A stretch of 64,000 bases of DNA from Eucalyptus grandis (taxonomy: Eukaryota > Streptophyta > Magnoliopsida > Myrtales > Myrtaceae). Position numbers and translations under genes: made by a program. Location: assembly GCF_016545825.1 (NCBI RefSeq), contig NC_052612.1, positions 49,397,738-49,461,737 on the forward strand, in the 5' to 3' direction. This document shows, one piece after another, positions 44,201 to 59,200 of this stretch (the first letter of the stretch is position 1; every line of letters begins with the position of its first letter). The notes under the pieces are model-generated. The model searched no databases. It was given only the letters and a program-made list of their open reading frames with translations, and had not been told where the DNA came from.

Positions 44201-47200
44201 TTCTCTGACTGTATAAACATTGTCTTATAGAGGCATGATATTTCCCGTGTAGAAACATGCCAAAGTTGAGGATACAGATTTGAAGAAGACAAGAGAAGAT
44301 CTACAAAATAGAGTTGATCTTTTACAAAAACAAGCTGATGTGAGTCTTGTGGATACTGATGTTTTTATCCTCTCCTATTGTTCTTTTTGGTGTTTGGACT
44401 AATCAACTCCCGATGTATGCTTTAAGAACTATGATGATAGGGGCCCCATTATAGACGCTGTAGTATGGCATGATGGAGAAGTTTGGAGGGTCGCTCTTGA
44501 TACCCAGAGTCTTGAAGATGACCCAAATTGCGGGAAACTTGCTGAGTTCGAACCCCTTACTAACTATAGGTATGAAGGCATTTGGAGTATACCAGGTTTT
44601 GTAAAACTTTCTTTTTGTTGCAGATCATGTTTTGTAACATTTATGTTTCTGGAACCTGTAGTTTCGTTTTCTTATGGGAAATACCAAGATAAGTATGAGT
44701 CACTGTTAATAGATCTTAAGAATCAACTGGAGCAGGACCTAGAAAACTGAATTTCGTGCTCAACCTTTTCTTGTATGTCACCCCTTTCTTCTGCTGAATT
44801 TCATATGGACCAAGAGATGATTAAGATGATTTCTTTAACTTTCTTCTTGAAACTTACAGGATAGAGCGCAAATTTGGAATATTTAGCAAGCTAGATGCCT
44901 GTACATTTGTTGTCAATGTGTACGATGATGGGAATATATTAAGTATTGTAACCGATAGTTCCTTTCACGGTACTCATGTTGCTGGTATAGCTACTGCTTT
45001 CCATCCAGAGGTACTATCTTTGTGGTGAAAATTGAACATTAGTAAATTGCAATTGCTGCAAACTATTTGTCTGTTCAATTGGATGATTATTGGCAGGAAC
45101 CCTTGTTGAATGGGGTTGCACCTGGAGCTCAGTTAATCTCTTGTAAAATTGGAGACACACGATTAGGTTCAATGGAGACTGGAACTGGTCTCATTCGAGC
45201 ACTAATAGCTGCTGTCGAGGTGGGTAAGGATAGATGCTTGTTTTCTCTCATACAAAAAGAACTTGGACTATGCACTCTTTTGGTAGGAATTAATGTTTTA
45301 GCATGTCGATATGCTTATCGTAATTTATAGAGGATCTTGATGTTGTTCGGCAATTCTTTCTGCAGCATAAATGTGATCTGATCAACATGAGTTATGGAGA
45401 ACTGACATCGCTGCCTGATTATGGACGCTTCGTTGACCTTGCAAATGAAGTATGGTCCTAAATTTCATCATTTTCTCAGTACTTTCTTGGATGCAAGTGC
45501 GCCTCACATTGGTTGAATTGGGTTGGTGATATGTAAATCTGACTTTTCCCTATACATTCTTTTTTGCTGGAAAGAAATGGCCAGATATAAGGAAACTTAA
45601 CAAAAGTCACTTGGCCACCCTATTGTAATTGATGTACCAGCTCTATATCATCCTCCAACTCTGTTTTTGTATGCTTCAAGGCTTCTTTGGGTATTGAGGT
45701 TTGTTTGTAGGTTTTGGATGACGATGCATGATGATTTCAACGTAAGAGGAATTGGCAACACACTTAGGATTATGTGCTATAGACCATAACTTCCTCCCCC
45801 CCCTCTCCTCTTTTAATTGCATTTGGCATTGCTGAGCCACATCTTTCATTTTGTATGGTCGTGAGTATTTCCAAAATTGACATTACCAAAAAGAATTATG
45901 AGCTCTTTGAAAGTCAGATAATTGATTGAGTAATCCTCTGGTTAGAACGATACTGATTCATAGATGAGATATGGAAAGATACATAGACCGCCATTTTTTA
46001 CTCAATAACATCGAAGGATCTTGAGTATGCACAAGTACATACTTACAAGCTACAAATTCTCATCAGCTTTTGCTTATGAAGTCATACATAAGATAAGCCT
46101 TAAGGTGGACCAAGCCTTCTTATATTTGGAAAACTGTCTTAAGCAAAGTTGGTTGTGTATTTTGATGTGTAATTATGGAGACAGTGAGGACCATTGACTT
46201 TCCACTCCTCTGGTCTTATGTCTATGCCTTTATACTTATTCGTATACATCATCATGTGGATTTAGGTAATCGATAAGCATCGCCTAGTATTTGTTGCTGC
46301 TGCTGGCAATAGTGGGTCAGCATTGAGTACTGTGATAGCACCTGGAGGTACCACTTCGAGCATCATTGGAGTTGGGGCATATGTATCTCCTGCAATGGCT
46401 GCTGGTGCCCATGCTGTAGTTGAACCTCCCTGCGAGGGACTCGAGTATACTTGGTACTTTTGCTTTACTCTGGCCTTGGACTGTGATGCCTTCCAGGCAA
46501 GATGGGCCTATGTTGTGACATTGAGAACACCCATAACTGCCAATCACATGCAGGTCTAGCAGGGGACCGACAGCTGATGGTGATCTTGGTGTATGTATAA
46601 GTGCCCCTGGTGCGGCTGTTGCACCAGTGCCTACTTGGACTCTTCAACGTCGTATGATGGGGTGTGGAACATCAATGGCATCTCCATCAGCTTGTGGGGG
46701 GGTTGCATTACTCATCAGCGCTATGAAGGTAGTTTTGCTAGAAATGCTTGTGACATTGAAGAAAGAGCAGTTATTATCCATTTTTGACTTCTAAACCTAT
46801 TTTCAGTGCCAGCCTGTATAGAATGTTCTCTTATGTTGTGCAGGCCGAAGGCATTCCTGTGACTCCATATACTGTACGGAAGGCCCTTGAGAATACATGC
46901 CTTCCTATAGGTAGCCTTCCAGAAGATAAACTAACCACTGGACAGGGGCTCATGCAAGTTGACAAGTTAGGTTTCCTGTTTGAGGCTCTTGATTTTACTT
47001 ACAACAATAGTTCAGAATTTTAAGCATTGCTCTCAATTGATGGGTATCAGGGCTTACGAGTACATAAAGCTGTCTCAGAACATTCCATGCGTTTGGTATC
47101 AAGTGAAAATGAGTCAATCTGGAAAATCAAGTAAGTTTTTATTACAGGCCTTTCTCATTTTATTTTGCAAATATATAATTAAGTGGTTCCCATAGTTTTG

Positions 47201-50200
47201 TAGCCTGTGCACTATGAATATGGCGCAGTAAGAGTTCTGAATGTGTTTTACATGGGCCTTATTTAGACTAGCTTACTGTTATTGGTTGATGAGAATCCGG
47301 ATATTCTGAATAACTAGTGCCGTTATCCTGAAATTATGATGCTCAAGTGGACATCAGCACAGTAGAAGAAAAGCACTGTGGCATCATTGTCATGACTTGC
47401 TAGGGATGGTGTATCTGTTGTGGTTGAGTAAAATTGTGCAACAAGTGAGGATTGCCTCACAGTTACAGAGAATCCAACTTTTTGAAATTCTGTTCCCAAT
47501 GTTGAGGTTACAAGGTTCACCATGAACTGTGACGTTCTGTTACATAAGTTTAGGGGTTCTATGTGTTACAGCTGAATTTGAGGGCATTGTCAAGAAGTAA
47601 GGTGTAGGGGTCACCATATATTTTACCCTAAAACATCAGGTTCAGATCTTCAAATAGGTTGCTTTAGCAGCTTGGGTATGGGCCTGATAAGCTCTCTTCG
47701 AGATGGATGAAAGCCAGATGTTCCGTTAAATTTTAATGAAAGATATTGACATGTATTAGATCTCTCCAGTTAAATGATCATGTCTCCATGTGACCATTGA
47801 AAGCATGGACCAAGCACCTTGTTTGTCTGTCGGACATGCTTGTCATACATTTTTTATTATTTGTTTCCCTAAGTTGACAAGGATAATGAACCAATAGTTC
47901 TGCTTGACAGGCCTATTGTAGAATATGCAGTTCTGGCTGGCTATTAATATGTTTGGTGTAATAGATCATATTCCTGCAGAATTTTGTTTGCCGGTCTGAA
48001 GATGATAAATTGATTAGATTTTGAGACTCTATTAGTCAGCTTCCTGGCCAGAATTAAGGACATCATATTCGCCACCTTTATTGCATCTTCTTTTTCAATT
48101 TATTACTCTTTTCCATCATCCATTTCCATAAATCTTATAAGTAATGTGCTCCTTTGGTCCCCACTCAGTGGGATAAGGTTTATTTTGCTGCTGCCTTTTC
48201 TATTGCTGATGGTTTTGTGGATTATGCTTACATCATATATACATTATTCTATATCTGAGAAACTGAACGAGTTGCCTGATTGATGGTTTTTTTTTTGTAG
48301 CTCCTACTTCACGAGGCATTTATCTTAGGGAGGCTAGCTATTGCACACGATCTACTGAGGTGAGATTATGGATAAACTAAGCACATTCCCCTGTCGTGGA
48401 TTCATCGAGTTGCTTATGAAAATCATAGAGTGAATTAAACATTCTTATTCTTGTGTCTTATTGTCCTCATAGGTAGCTTTTGAATCTTACATACTTTAGT
48501 TTGTTGGAGTAATTACTTTACGGTTTATCCATAATGGATGTATGAGTGTAAATTATCTCTGTTTCTCCTTACCCTGCACTGAGTTAAGACTCAAATATTT
48601 TTGTTGGCTGCAATGATATTCTTGTCATACATTAGAGCGTTGCTCAGTTATGCGTGTGATGTAATTCTTAATTTCATGCTTTAGGCTTCCTGAAATCTGA
48701 TGAGAAAACAAAATGAATGGGAGAAAACTGGTGGAAATTGGGAAGGAGAAAACAGTAACTTATCTCGTGTTTGGATAGAAGAAAAATGGAGTTTAAAATA
48801 GAAGACGTGAAGTTCAAATTGTGCATGTGAAGATGACAAGAATTCCCTTTAAAATTTGACAAAATGTTGCAAGGTTCACCTAATAATGTTAGGGATTTCC
48901 TCTAGGCACTTCACCCATTTGGGGGAGAGTAAGTTTCCTCTCACTGCGATTATAACCATTTTCTAATTTCTTCCAAACAAGTTATAGTTTTTCTTAAACA
49001 TTTCTCTCTCTTTCCCCTCAAATACAAGTTCTAATTCGAGTTTGATTTCTAGTCGTATTTTTTGTATGTGAACTGCAACGATGTTGTGTAGCTTTCAGGA
49101 AAGCTTTAGAAGAAAAAGTTCCAAATGTTTTCTTGGAGGATGGTAATAGTGCTGTAGAGAAACTTATGATAATTGTCTCATGTATTTAGTTCAGCTTTTT
49201 TTTTTCAGGTCAAAGTATTTAGTTCAGCTTTATTTGTAGCTTTTGTGCAAGTTGTAGGTTGTTCAGTATATAAATATGTCATGGACATCTGTTTATGGAA
49301 TTGTATAGATATGCATTTGTGCATAATCCAAAGAGCTACTTCTATGTATTTCCACATAAACCTGGTCCATTTGTTGAATTGCTTTCTATTTATTTTTTAA
49401 CATCGTTGATGTCTCTAACATAAGTCTGAAGCTGAGCATGGCTCGCTGAAGATAACTGACTGATATGTGATACTTGATGATGCTTGATTTTCAATCTTTC
49501 ACGTCACTTATGTACTTTTCCACGATGACTCTCTTATTGCAATCATTAATTTCTTTTTTCTTTTACCAGTGGACCGTGCAAATTGAGCCAAATTTTCATG
49601 AAGATGCGAACAATCTAGAAGACCTGGTTCCCTTTGAGGAGTGTATTGAGTTACACTCCACAGAGAAGGCTGTCGTAAGGGCTCCGGAGTATCTATTGCT
49701 TACTCACAACGGCCGTAGCTTCAAGTCAGTAAGCATTAGTTTGTTAAATCCTCTATGAAATCTCTCTGAGTACATCGAAAGTTTCAAAACTCCAATTATT
49801 ATGCCTAATTAATTGATGCTTTGAGAGCAGTTGCTGATATTCTCACTAGAACTCTGTCAATTGATTTGAATAATCGAGAAGGTATACAATAAACTTAGAT
49901 GTGGTATGCATACTGAACACTGATGAACCTAATGTAAAAGTTTCATGGTAACTCTTATAAGTAAGTGAATAGTAGGCTATATTTTCTTCAAGGAATTGCC
50001 TCTGTTTCCTTTTCCTCATTCTTTTTGTAGATATGTTAATATCTAGATTGAGTTGACTGGTTGTGCTCTCCAAATCTAACAGACCTATAAGTAGATCGTG
50101 AAACTAGTCTTGCTCTATCATTAATGCTTTGTTTGGGAGAGAGGAAAAGAGGAACAGAGGAGTATGGCAAAGAAAAACATATTAGGAACATGTTAGCCTT

Positions 50201-53200
50201 TCCTTGCTTGTGACTGGGAAAGTTTTTTAACCTTCAGCCCTGATATACTTATCTCTAAATACAAAGGGTTTTGCTTCTTCCTCTTCTTCTTCTTCTCCTT
50301 CTCCTTTTTTTTTTTTTTTTTTTTTTTTTTGTGGGGGAGGGAAAAAAAAAGAGGCGGGGGAGAGAAAATGGGTGGTGAGTATATTTCCATTTCCTTTGAG
50401 TCAAGGATGGCCAGCTCAAAGCTGAGTAGATTTTATAGTTTGCTCAAGCTTGTGTAGGAGGTGAGTTTAATACAATATCCAATCATCTGCACCATAACTC
50501 TGCAAGTAGGTTATTATAGAATTGAGAAAAAAACTACTAGCTAATTTTGTATCATAGTGGAAGCTACAATAATCTAGAGCTGCTTTTTCTTTTTCAGCAT
50601 TGTTGTGGATCCCAGCAATCTTTCTAGTGGACTTCATTATTATGAAGTGTATGGGGTTGATTGCAAATCGCCATGGCGTGGTCCTCTTTTCAGAATACCA
50701 GTTACTATAACAAAGCCTGCTGTCGTAGTGAGCCAGCCTCCTGTAGTCTCATATTCAAAGATGTCATTTCAGCCAGGTTATACATAGTCTTCATTCAAAC
50801 ATCAATCTGTATTCATATACATCAGTACTTACACGATTTTTGAAGAAAATGAGGGCTAGGTTTTTCTTTTCCAGTTTAAATAGCGAAATGTTTGGTGTAT
50901 GTTTGAGAAACTTGGTCATGTCTTTCTGAAACTGTGCATGGCTACTTGATTACGATAAACAGTGTGTTAGACAAAGCAATGGAGTAATGATGTGTATTAT
51001 GGATTTAACCTTGATTCCCTATGCCAAATTGGTGGCTAATGTACAGTCTTCATTGCTTTCTTCACTTACCTGAGAGATCTAGTTGACTTTCATAAACTAT
51101 GTTTGTACATGACATCATTAGATTGCTTGAGGCATTGAAGATGCTGTAGTCTGACACAAGTGACCCACGGAAATTGAAAAGCAGAGTCATGTGCTACAAA
51201 GAAGGAAAAAGATAGCATTCTTTTCCAATCTTTGTCAGTCTTAAATGCTACTTAACGGGGAATTCTATTTCTTTTGTTTGATGCTTTATGCTTTAATAGG
51301 TCACATTGAACGGAGATACATCGAGGTGCCATTTGGTGCTACTTGGGTTGAGGCTACCATGCGAACATCTGAGTTTGACACAACCCGGAGATTCTTTGTT
51401 GACACAGTTCAGGTACAACATTCGCTGAGTACTTTATTCACCAGATTATAAAGAACTGCTTTGACTCTTTTTCAATGCACAGCTTTGTCCCTTGCAAAGG
51501 CCCATCAAATGGGAGAGCGCGGTAATGTTTTCTTCTCCAGCTGCCAAAAGCTTTGCCTTCCCTGTGGTTGGTGGTCACACGATGGAATTAGCAGTAGCTC
51601 AGATTTGGTCAAGTGGAATTGGGAGCAATGAAGCTACTTCAGTGGATTTTGAGGTAGCATATGTATTTCAATGTAATATTGTGATTTTTCATCTGCTTGT
51701 GTTGATTTTTATACATCAATTGACATTCAAATATGAGCTCTTGTTGGACTCATACAAGAGGTATACGCATCTGTGTGGTGTTTTCTGTCAATTTCTAGAT
51801 GGCATTACTCTGATGCATCAAACATTATATGTTCTAGGCTTTAATTGACTTTCAGAATCCAGATAAACCTTTTCCTTTGTCTCCTTCCTTTGGTTTGTCA
51901 AGAATAGAGAGTTCCATTTGTAGGCTTGATTACCCTCTTAATATGGTAGGAGTTCACACTTTAAAGGTAGTACCGATCTTATTATTATTCTCTCTTTTCC
52001 TTTTTTGTTCTCTTCCAATTTGGGGTTCGGAATGGGGATTGGGCCAACTCCATTTACTGGATGGCCTGTGATGGGAAAGCTTGTCAACAGTTCACTGTCG
52101 CAAATTGGTGCTACTAAAGATGTGTGGTCAATGTAAAGGATTGAAATTCTGGTAGAACTATGTTATGAACTTTTGCATCAAAAAAGTACCTTATGGATAC
52201 TCTTACATGGACCATGTTCATTCCAAGATCGTGTTCCATGGGATTGACATCAACAAAGAGGAAGTGATTCTCGATGGTAGTGAGGCACCAGTTAGAATAG
52301 ATGCTGAGGCTCTGCTTGTGTTGGAGGAACTTGCTCCTGTTGCCATCCTCAATAAGGTAAAGCACATTATGCTTATTCCAGAATCATAAGCAAGTGTTTC
52401 TGAATTGAGTTTTCTTTATCTGCTGTCTATGCAGATGAGGGTTCCATATCGACCTGTTGAGGCAAAGCTTCGTGCTCTCCTATCAGCGAGAGACAAACTA
52501 CCCTCAGGGAAACAGATATTGGCTCTGACATTGACGTGAGTGGAGCTTCAGAATTTGCTGTCAAGCTTAACTCACTGAACTGTTTTTTTGAGTTGATCAT
52601 CTGAAATTTCTGATGCAGGTATAAATTCAAATTAGAAGATGGAGCAGAACTAATACCTTATATTCCTTTACTCAACAATCGAATGTATGATACCAAGTTC
52701 GAGTCGCAGTTCTATATGATATGGGATGTGAACAAGGTACTGTATCACTTGATTTTTCCTTCCTTATATGGTGTGGTATCCTTTCAATGTAAACAATATT
52801 GATGGCACTCAACCATTTCTGAGCCACCATAAATAAATGGGTATAGATTTACTATATCTCAAAAGCGAAACAAAATCCACACTTTGCAATGCTGTAGGGA
52901 GCATTATATTGTTCTAGCATGACTTTGCAACTTCACTAACTTATAGGTTGGGTTTCACATTTCGCGTTCAATCATTTTGGTGGGGTGAAAAATTATATTT
53001 CCAGTTTGTATCAGGACATATGCTGCTCTCAACATCTTTTTTGTTTCCTTTGTAGCGTGTACATGCCTTGGGAGATGTCTACCCAAAATCTTCAAAGCTG
53101 CCCAAGGGTGAATACACTTTACAGCTGTATCTAAGGTGCAGTTTATTTCTTGGGTTGAAACTGCACCATGCATCTCCCCCCCCCCAAAGAAAAAAAAAAA

Positions 53201-56200
53201 AAAAAAAAAACTTCGCATTGCATGCACAGATGCACACACGCTTTAGATTAACATGGTCACACGTTATGTTGAATATAAAGACTTTATTTGCTACCAATTT
53301 AGATTCTTTTATAATCTTTTGTATTGCGTGAAATGAAGCATCGTGGAATGGAAAACATGCTGCAAAAATTGTGGAAAGTTAAGTTATGACCTGTCATCTA
53401 CGTCTTGGGACATATAGATTGTTGTGAAAAGAAATGCTTAGCCTTAATAAAAATCAAATAGTTTCATGCTATACCAAAGATGATTAGATAAATAATTTCT
53501 ATGCTCATAGTACTTTTATCTTTCAGGCATGATGATGTGCAATATTTGGAAAAAATGAAGCACTTGGTGCTGTTTATGGAGAGAAATCTAGAGGAAAAGG
53601 TATCATCCTTGTCCAACTAGTGAATTAGACCTGCTTTTTGTGTGGAAAAGATTTTATCAAAAAAAATTGAGGATATATGATTGTAAGCGGCCAAATTTAC
53701 ATAGATATCATGCGAATATGATTAAAGAATCACATGTTTTAGATGACCTGAGATCCTTATAGTATTTTTAGTAAAATGAGTTACATCAGTGATGTTTGGG
53801 TTAACGTAAATTGAACTTCTACTTTATTCATTTATGAGCAAGATTATATTTCATATTAGGGGCGGGCAATACCGAACTGGCCGGTTTTGGGCGATTCCCG
53901 GGGCCGGTCCCGTCCTCAGTTCCATAAAAATAGAGCAGGTGATTTTCGGTCCAGTTCCCTGTTTTAGGGGTGGAACCACTTGGACCGGACCCATTTCTTT
54001 TCCCCCTTAAAAATCTTCAAAGAATAGCAGCCTCTCATGCTCGCTCTTCCCTCTCGGCTCTCATGCCTCTTTCCCTCTGTCCATGGTGGACGACGGCATC
54101 CTCTAGGGTCTGGAGGAGTAGGGCCTTCTCGACGAGCTCGGTGTAGTGGAAGTCGAGTCGAGGAGGGTGATGAGGATGGAGTTGGAGCTGATCTGACCCC
54201 TTGTGGAGTTGCAGGGGGCCGGTGGGGCAATGCGGAGGAGAGAGGAGGGAGGAGACACCACAGACGTGAGGATCCATGAGGGCTCGAGAGCGAGCTCGGA
54301 GCGAATTGGAGGTGTCTTTGTTGTCTCTCTAAAATGGAGTGGAAGGAGGAGGGGAAGGGAGTTTGCGTGTAGAGAGAGAGAGAGAACAAAAGTAAATGCC
54401 TTTAATGCGATAGAGACTTGTTAGCAAGTAAAATAAATGTGATAGAGAGAGATATCAGACAGCCTGGAAGTGGGACCATGCTGCTCTCTCTTTTTTTTTT
54501 GGTCAGACACACCCCTCTCTTCAGTCTTTAAAGATTTGACCGGTTCCATGGACCGGAACCGGAACCAGAATCAGACCGGGCCATCAATCCAGTTCGGTTT
54601 CCGGTCCTAAGACCAATCGGTCCAGTTCCCAATTCCACCTTGGAACCGGACCAAACCGGAACCGATCACCCCTATTTCAGATTAGGTCGTGATTGTGTCA
54701 TGACATGTCAGAAATTATTGCCCTTAGGACCGAACCGGGAACCAATCACTCCTATTTCAGATCAGGTAGTGATTGTGTCATGACATGTCAGAAATTACTG
54801 CCCTAGCACCCTATAAAAGTTAAAGATTGGTGCATAGATTTAGATGCTCCTCTTTTTATATTCAAATGATAAGTCTAAACTCAAATGATAGCCAGTAATT
54901 CACTGCCAATAATTGTTTGCCAAAGTACATGCTAGTTGTTTGTTTGGCACCATTGCCACCATCCTCTTTAGGTGTTCTCTTTTTAGAATAAGCAATCTAA
55001 CGACCCAATGATGTTGAAGAAGCTCTATGGTTTTTAACCTCATTATTTATGTTTTCAATTTCCTTGAGTCCAGGATGTCATGCGACTGAATTTTTTCTCT
55101 TAACCTGATGGCCCAGTAATGGGAAATGGCTCGTATAACTCATCAGTTTTGATCCCTGGGTAGGTTTAGTTCGTCATGGATATGTATCGCTGTTCTGTCT
55201 CCTCCTACCACAGCCTTTGATATGTATATTGTTATGTAGGAAGAAGGAAGCCATCTATTTGGGCCCACCGACCAAGGACAAGCTCCCAAAGGTATTCCAT
55301 TCTGGTGCTTCTTCTTCAATTAATGTTTCTTAATACTTTGTCATCGAACTATTGCAGAATTCTCAACCTGGGTCTGTGTTGGTCGGAGCAATATCTTACG
55401 GAAAGGTATCGAATGCTGGTCAAGATATTGGAAAGAGTCCATCAAAGAACCCTGCATCCTACCAAATCTCTTACATAGTGCCACCCAATAAGGTTGCTCG
55501 AGACCATTCCAACTTTTCTTTCTTTTTCGATGCTTTTACTGAAGGTTAATTTTTAATTTTCTCCGCATTTGGAAGGTTGAAGAAGAGAAGGGGAAAGTTT
55601 CTTCATCGAGGTGCACTAAATCTGTCTCCGAACGCCTACAAGAAGAGGTACTTGGTGATTGTGCTATTGTGGTTATTTTTCTTGGAGAGAACTTTCGCTT
55701 ATGTATAAATTCCATAGATACCTTCAGGAAGCACTTGCAGTGTCATGCCCGGATAACTTCTTGTGCTTGCAAAACCAGAGACCTGTTCTACATATATGCA
55801 TATTTAAACTGTTACATATATACGAGCATCTATCCGGTATAATTTTAGATCTGTGCCTATAATTTAGAGCCAAATGCTGATTTTTATGGACATATATCCA
55901 CCTACACTGGGTTTCAGAGGCAAAATTGATGCTGGCATCTTTTTCTATCAGCTGTCAACAAAAAATCTATGGGAATTCATCTGGCCTTAGTATTATTTGT
56001 ATTTGATTCATGTATTTGACTTTCTTATGGGCCATTACCTTTCTTAATATCATGCTAGAAATATCAAGGATTTCCTGCAGCATATGCCATTCATTTGACA
56101 AGAAACGGAAGGGAATGTAAAAAAAATTTGAGCATCAATAAGGCTTGGTTTGCTGTTGCCAAAAATACCTACTACAACTGGCATTTTTTGAGAGAAGGAT

Positions 56201-59200
56201 AGTTTGGGGTACATTTCCACAGGAAAGAGACTATATCAAGGGTATAATGTTATGGGTTCCAGTAGGAAAGCGAAGAGCTCTTATAATCTCTCACTAAATT
56301 CAAAGTCATGCTTGTGCCAATTTAAATAATTTCCAGTGGATTTCACAAACGTCACAGAGTCACAGAAATATGACATGCTGGTGTCATTTAGCAGAGTTTC
56401 TTTTTAAAATACCAGGCTCTTTTGTTCTAACTAGTAAGAGACCCCAGCAACTCTTTATTTTTGGGTAAAAACTTCTTCTTTGAAAGTATTGAAACATTAA
56501 ATTTATTTTATCGTGATACCCAGGTGATAGAATCAATTCATTGGTTTTGCTTATTTATTGTGCAACATCTTTTTTGTTTTTTGGGGTCATAAATGGTGAA
56601 ATTGAAAGCCACCATATAACTGGACATGTTCAATTCTTTAGTTTTCTAATCATATAGATCTGATAATGAAATGTACACAAACAATAAAATGTTCTTTCAT
56701 GGAAAATTTGCCTTATGATGTCTCAATGGGCATGTGGCTTTTAACATGACCTATGATGTCTTTATTTTAAGGGAATATGCGTTACATGAATAATCATTAT
56801 ATTAGACAATAGATTGATGAATGATGGTCATATGGGTAATGAATAACCAGAAAATGCATCCGCTACTCATATATTCTTTAGTTTGTCGTTCTGATCTAGG
56901 ACGCAGACTTCAGTTTGAGTATCTGGTTTTTCATAGTCTATTGGATGCTTCTTCACAATGTGTTTTGTTATCAATCAGGTTCGAGATACAAAGATAAAGT
57001 TTCTGGGAACTCTGAAACATGGGAATGATGAAGAGAAGTTGGAGTGGAAGAACTTAGTTACTCAACTGAAGGTGATTTTCTTTACTCAACCAAAGTACAT
57101 CTTTTACTGTGGTTGCATAATTGCCTCCGAGATAGCTCTCTTACAACATGTTGCAGGATGTATATGATGGCATCGATTTGCTCCTCATTTATGCAATGAC
57201 ATGGACCAGTATTTTGCAAAAATTTAAATTAAGAATGCTATCACATCTGACAAAAAAAAAAAGTGCGCTAACTTTGCATAAACAAACAAAAAGCCATGTT
57301 TAGTAGTAATGTGAAGTAATAACTGGAGCGAAAAGCACAGTCTGAAGTACACTGTTTTCGGTCTTATCTTTATGTAAGATCATATATGGTTCTTTACATT
57401 AATTTCTTGTGGCATGTCCTTTGGCAGTCGGAGTACCCAAAACACACACCACTGCTTGCCAGGATCTTGGAATATTTACTCTCTCAGAGTGATGTGAAGG
57501 ACAAAATCCACCACAATAGGAAGGTAATTAGCATTTGATCTCTAAGTTTGTCTTTATAAATAAATTGGATGGGGTAATATTTGGGTCAGTGTTATATATT
57601 GGATATCTTGCTGAGAGATATTCCTTATAAAAGCAATGTTATATCCATATGCTGCTGTCTCTTGAAAACACAATAGTATATTCTTTCCAATGACAAGTTT
57701 TCTTAGTTAGAGAATTTGAACAACTGCAACTCCAAGGGAACAATGTGATGATACTTGAGCGTGAAGATTTCCTAGCCTCAATAACTACTCTTTGTACTTT
57801 TCCATTTGTCCTTTTCTAGAAAAGTATTTTACTTAAATTTATGTGAACTTATGCAGGCCCATAGGAAATAGCGACTCAACATCTTTATGGATAGAATATT
57901 TAATTATTAAACCATGCCTTAATTTAACAGCTTAAGCTTTTAAAACAGTTGGTAATGGTAATGGTCCCATTAAATCTCACATGGTATGAGAGCCCAGGTT
58001 GCTGACAAGTCTGGTGCAATAATCAGACGATAGAGTTGCAGGTGATTGCGCCTCCAACCTAGGCTTGATGTGTGAAGGGGAGATTGTTGAGATTTTTCCT
58101 ACATTGTTGTGGAGAGGGCTGATGATTGATTTATAAGTGTGAGAGAAAGTCTTATCTTTTGAGCTAGCTTTTGGGGTAAGAGGCTCAAGATCACCCAACA
58201 TTACCGCGCTCTCCCATTTGATGGGCCTTTGCTGACCCTAAGTTCAAATCTTTGGTATCAAGATCACCTAACATTAGTATCAAAGCAGGAGATCCTAAGT
58301 TCAAATCTTTCCTAACCCTATTTGCCTCTCTAATTAAATAATTCCACACTTAGTACTAGGCAAAAAAGACTAGACTAAGCGTGAGGAGAAGTGATAGAAT
58401 TTTTAAATATTAACCATGCTTTCATCTAACATTTTAAGCTTTTAGAACAGTTGATAATGGTCCCACCAATTCTCACAGTTATCACCATCCATTTAGGAAT
58501 TTTAAGCCCTTGACCTATCATAAATGGCTCGTTTTCTACTCAAGAATACAAAAGCAGATATCTACATAGTTACCGCTGTCCATGAATTTACCTATTATTG
58601 TGTCGCTTTATGTTATACTTAAATTATGCGAACTTATGCAGGCCCATAGGAAATAGCCCCTCAACATCTTTATCACCGTCCATTTAGGGATTTTAAGACA
58701 TTGACCTATCATAAATGGCTCATTTTCTACTCAAGAATACAAAAGCAGACCTCTACATACTTACCACTGTCCATGAATCTAACTATTATTGTGTCACTTT
58801 ATGTTATACTTCAATTATGTGAACTTATGCAGGCCCACAGTAAACAGCTACTCAACATCTTTATCACCATCCATTTAGGGATTTTAAGCCCTTGACCATC
58901 ATAAATGGTTCATTTTCTACTCAAGAATACAAAAGCAGACATCTACATAGTTACCGCTGTCCATGAGCTTAACCATGATTGTGTCACTTTATGTTATTGT
59001 GACTGAGCCTGCAGAACATAGAATGTGAAAGATACTGGGTGTGGCTTTTAGTCTTTTCTCATTTTTTATTTTTTATTTTTTGTGGTTTTTGGCCATGGGT
59101 TGCTTTTAGTTCTCTTTTGGTCACTCAAGTCCTGTTAGAAATCTTACCATCTTGCAGGATTAGGGTGAGCGAGTGGGCTTTCCATTCCCTTTCCTTTCTA

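Noticed and set aside
50281..50360. Long T-rich run followed by G-rich sequence as a possible LTR or SINE end
   Set aside because: There is no inverted or direct flank and no body; a simple-sequence tract in TPP2 intron 16.
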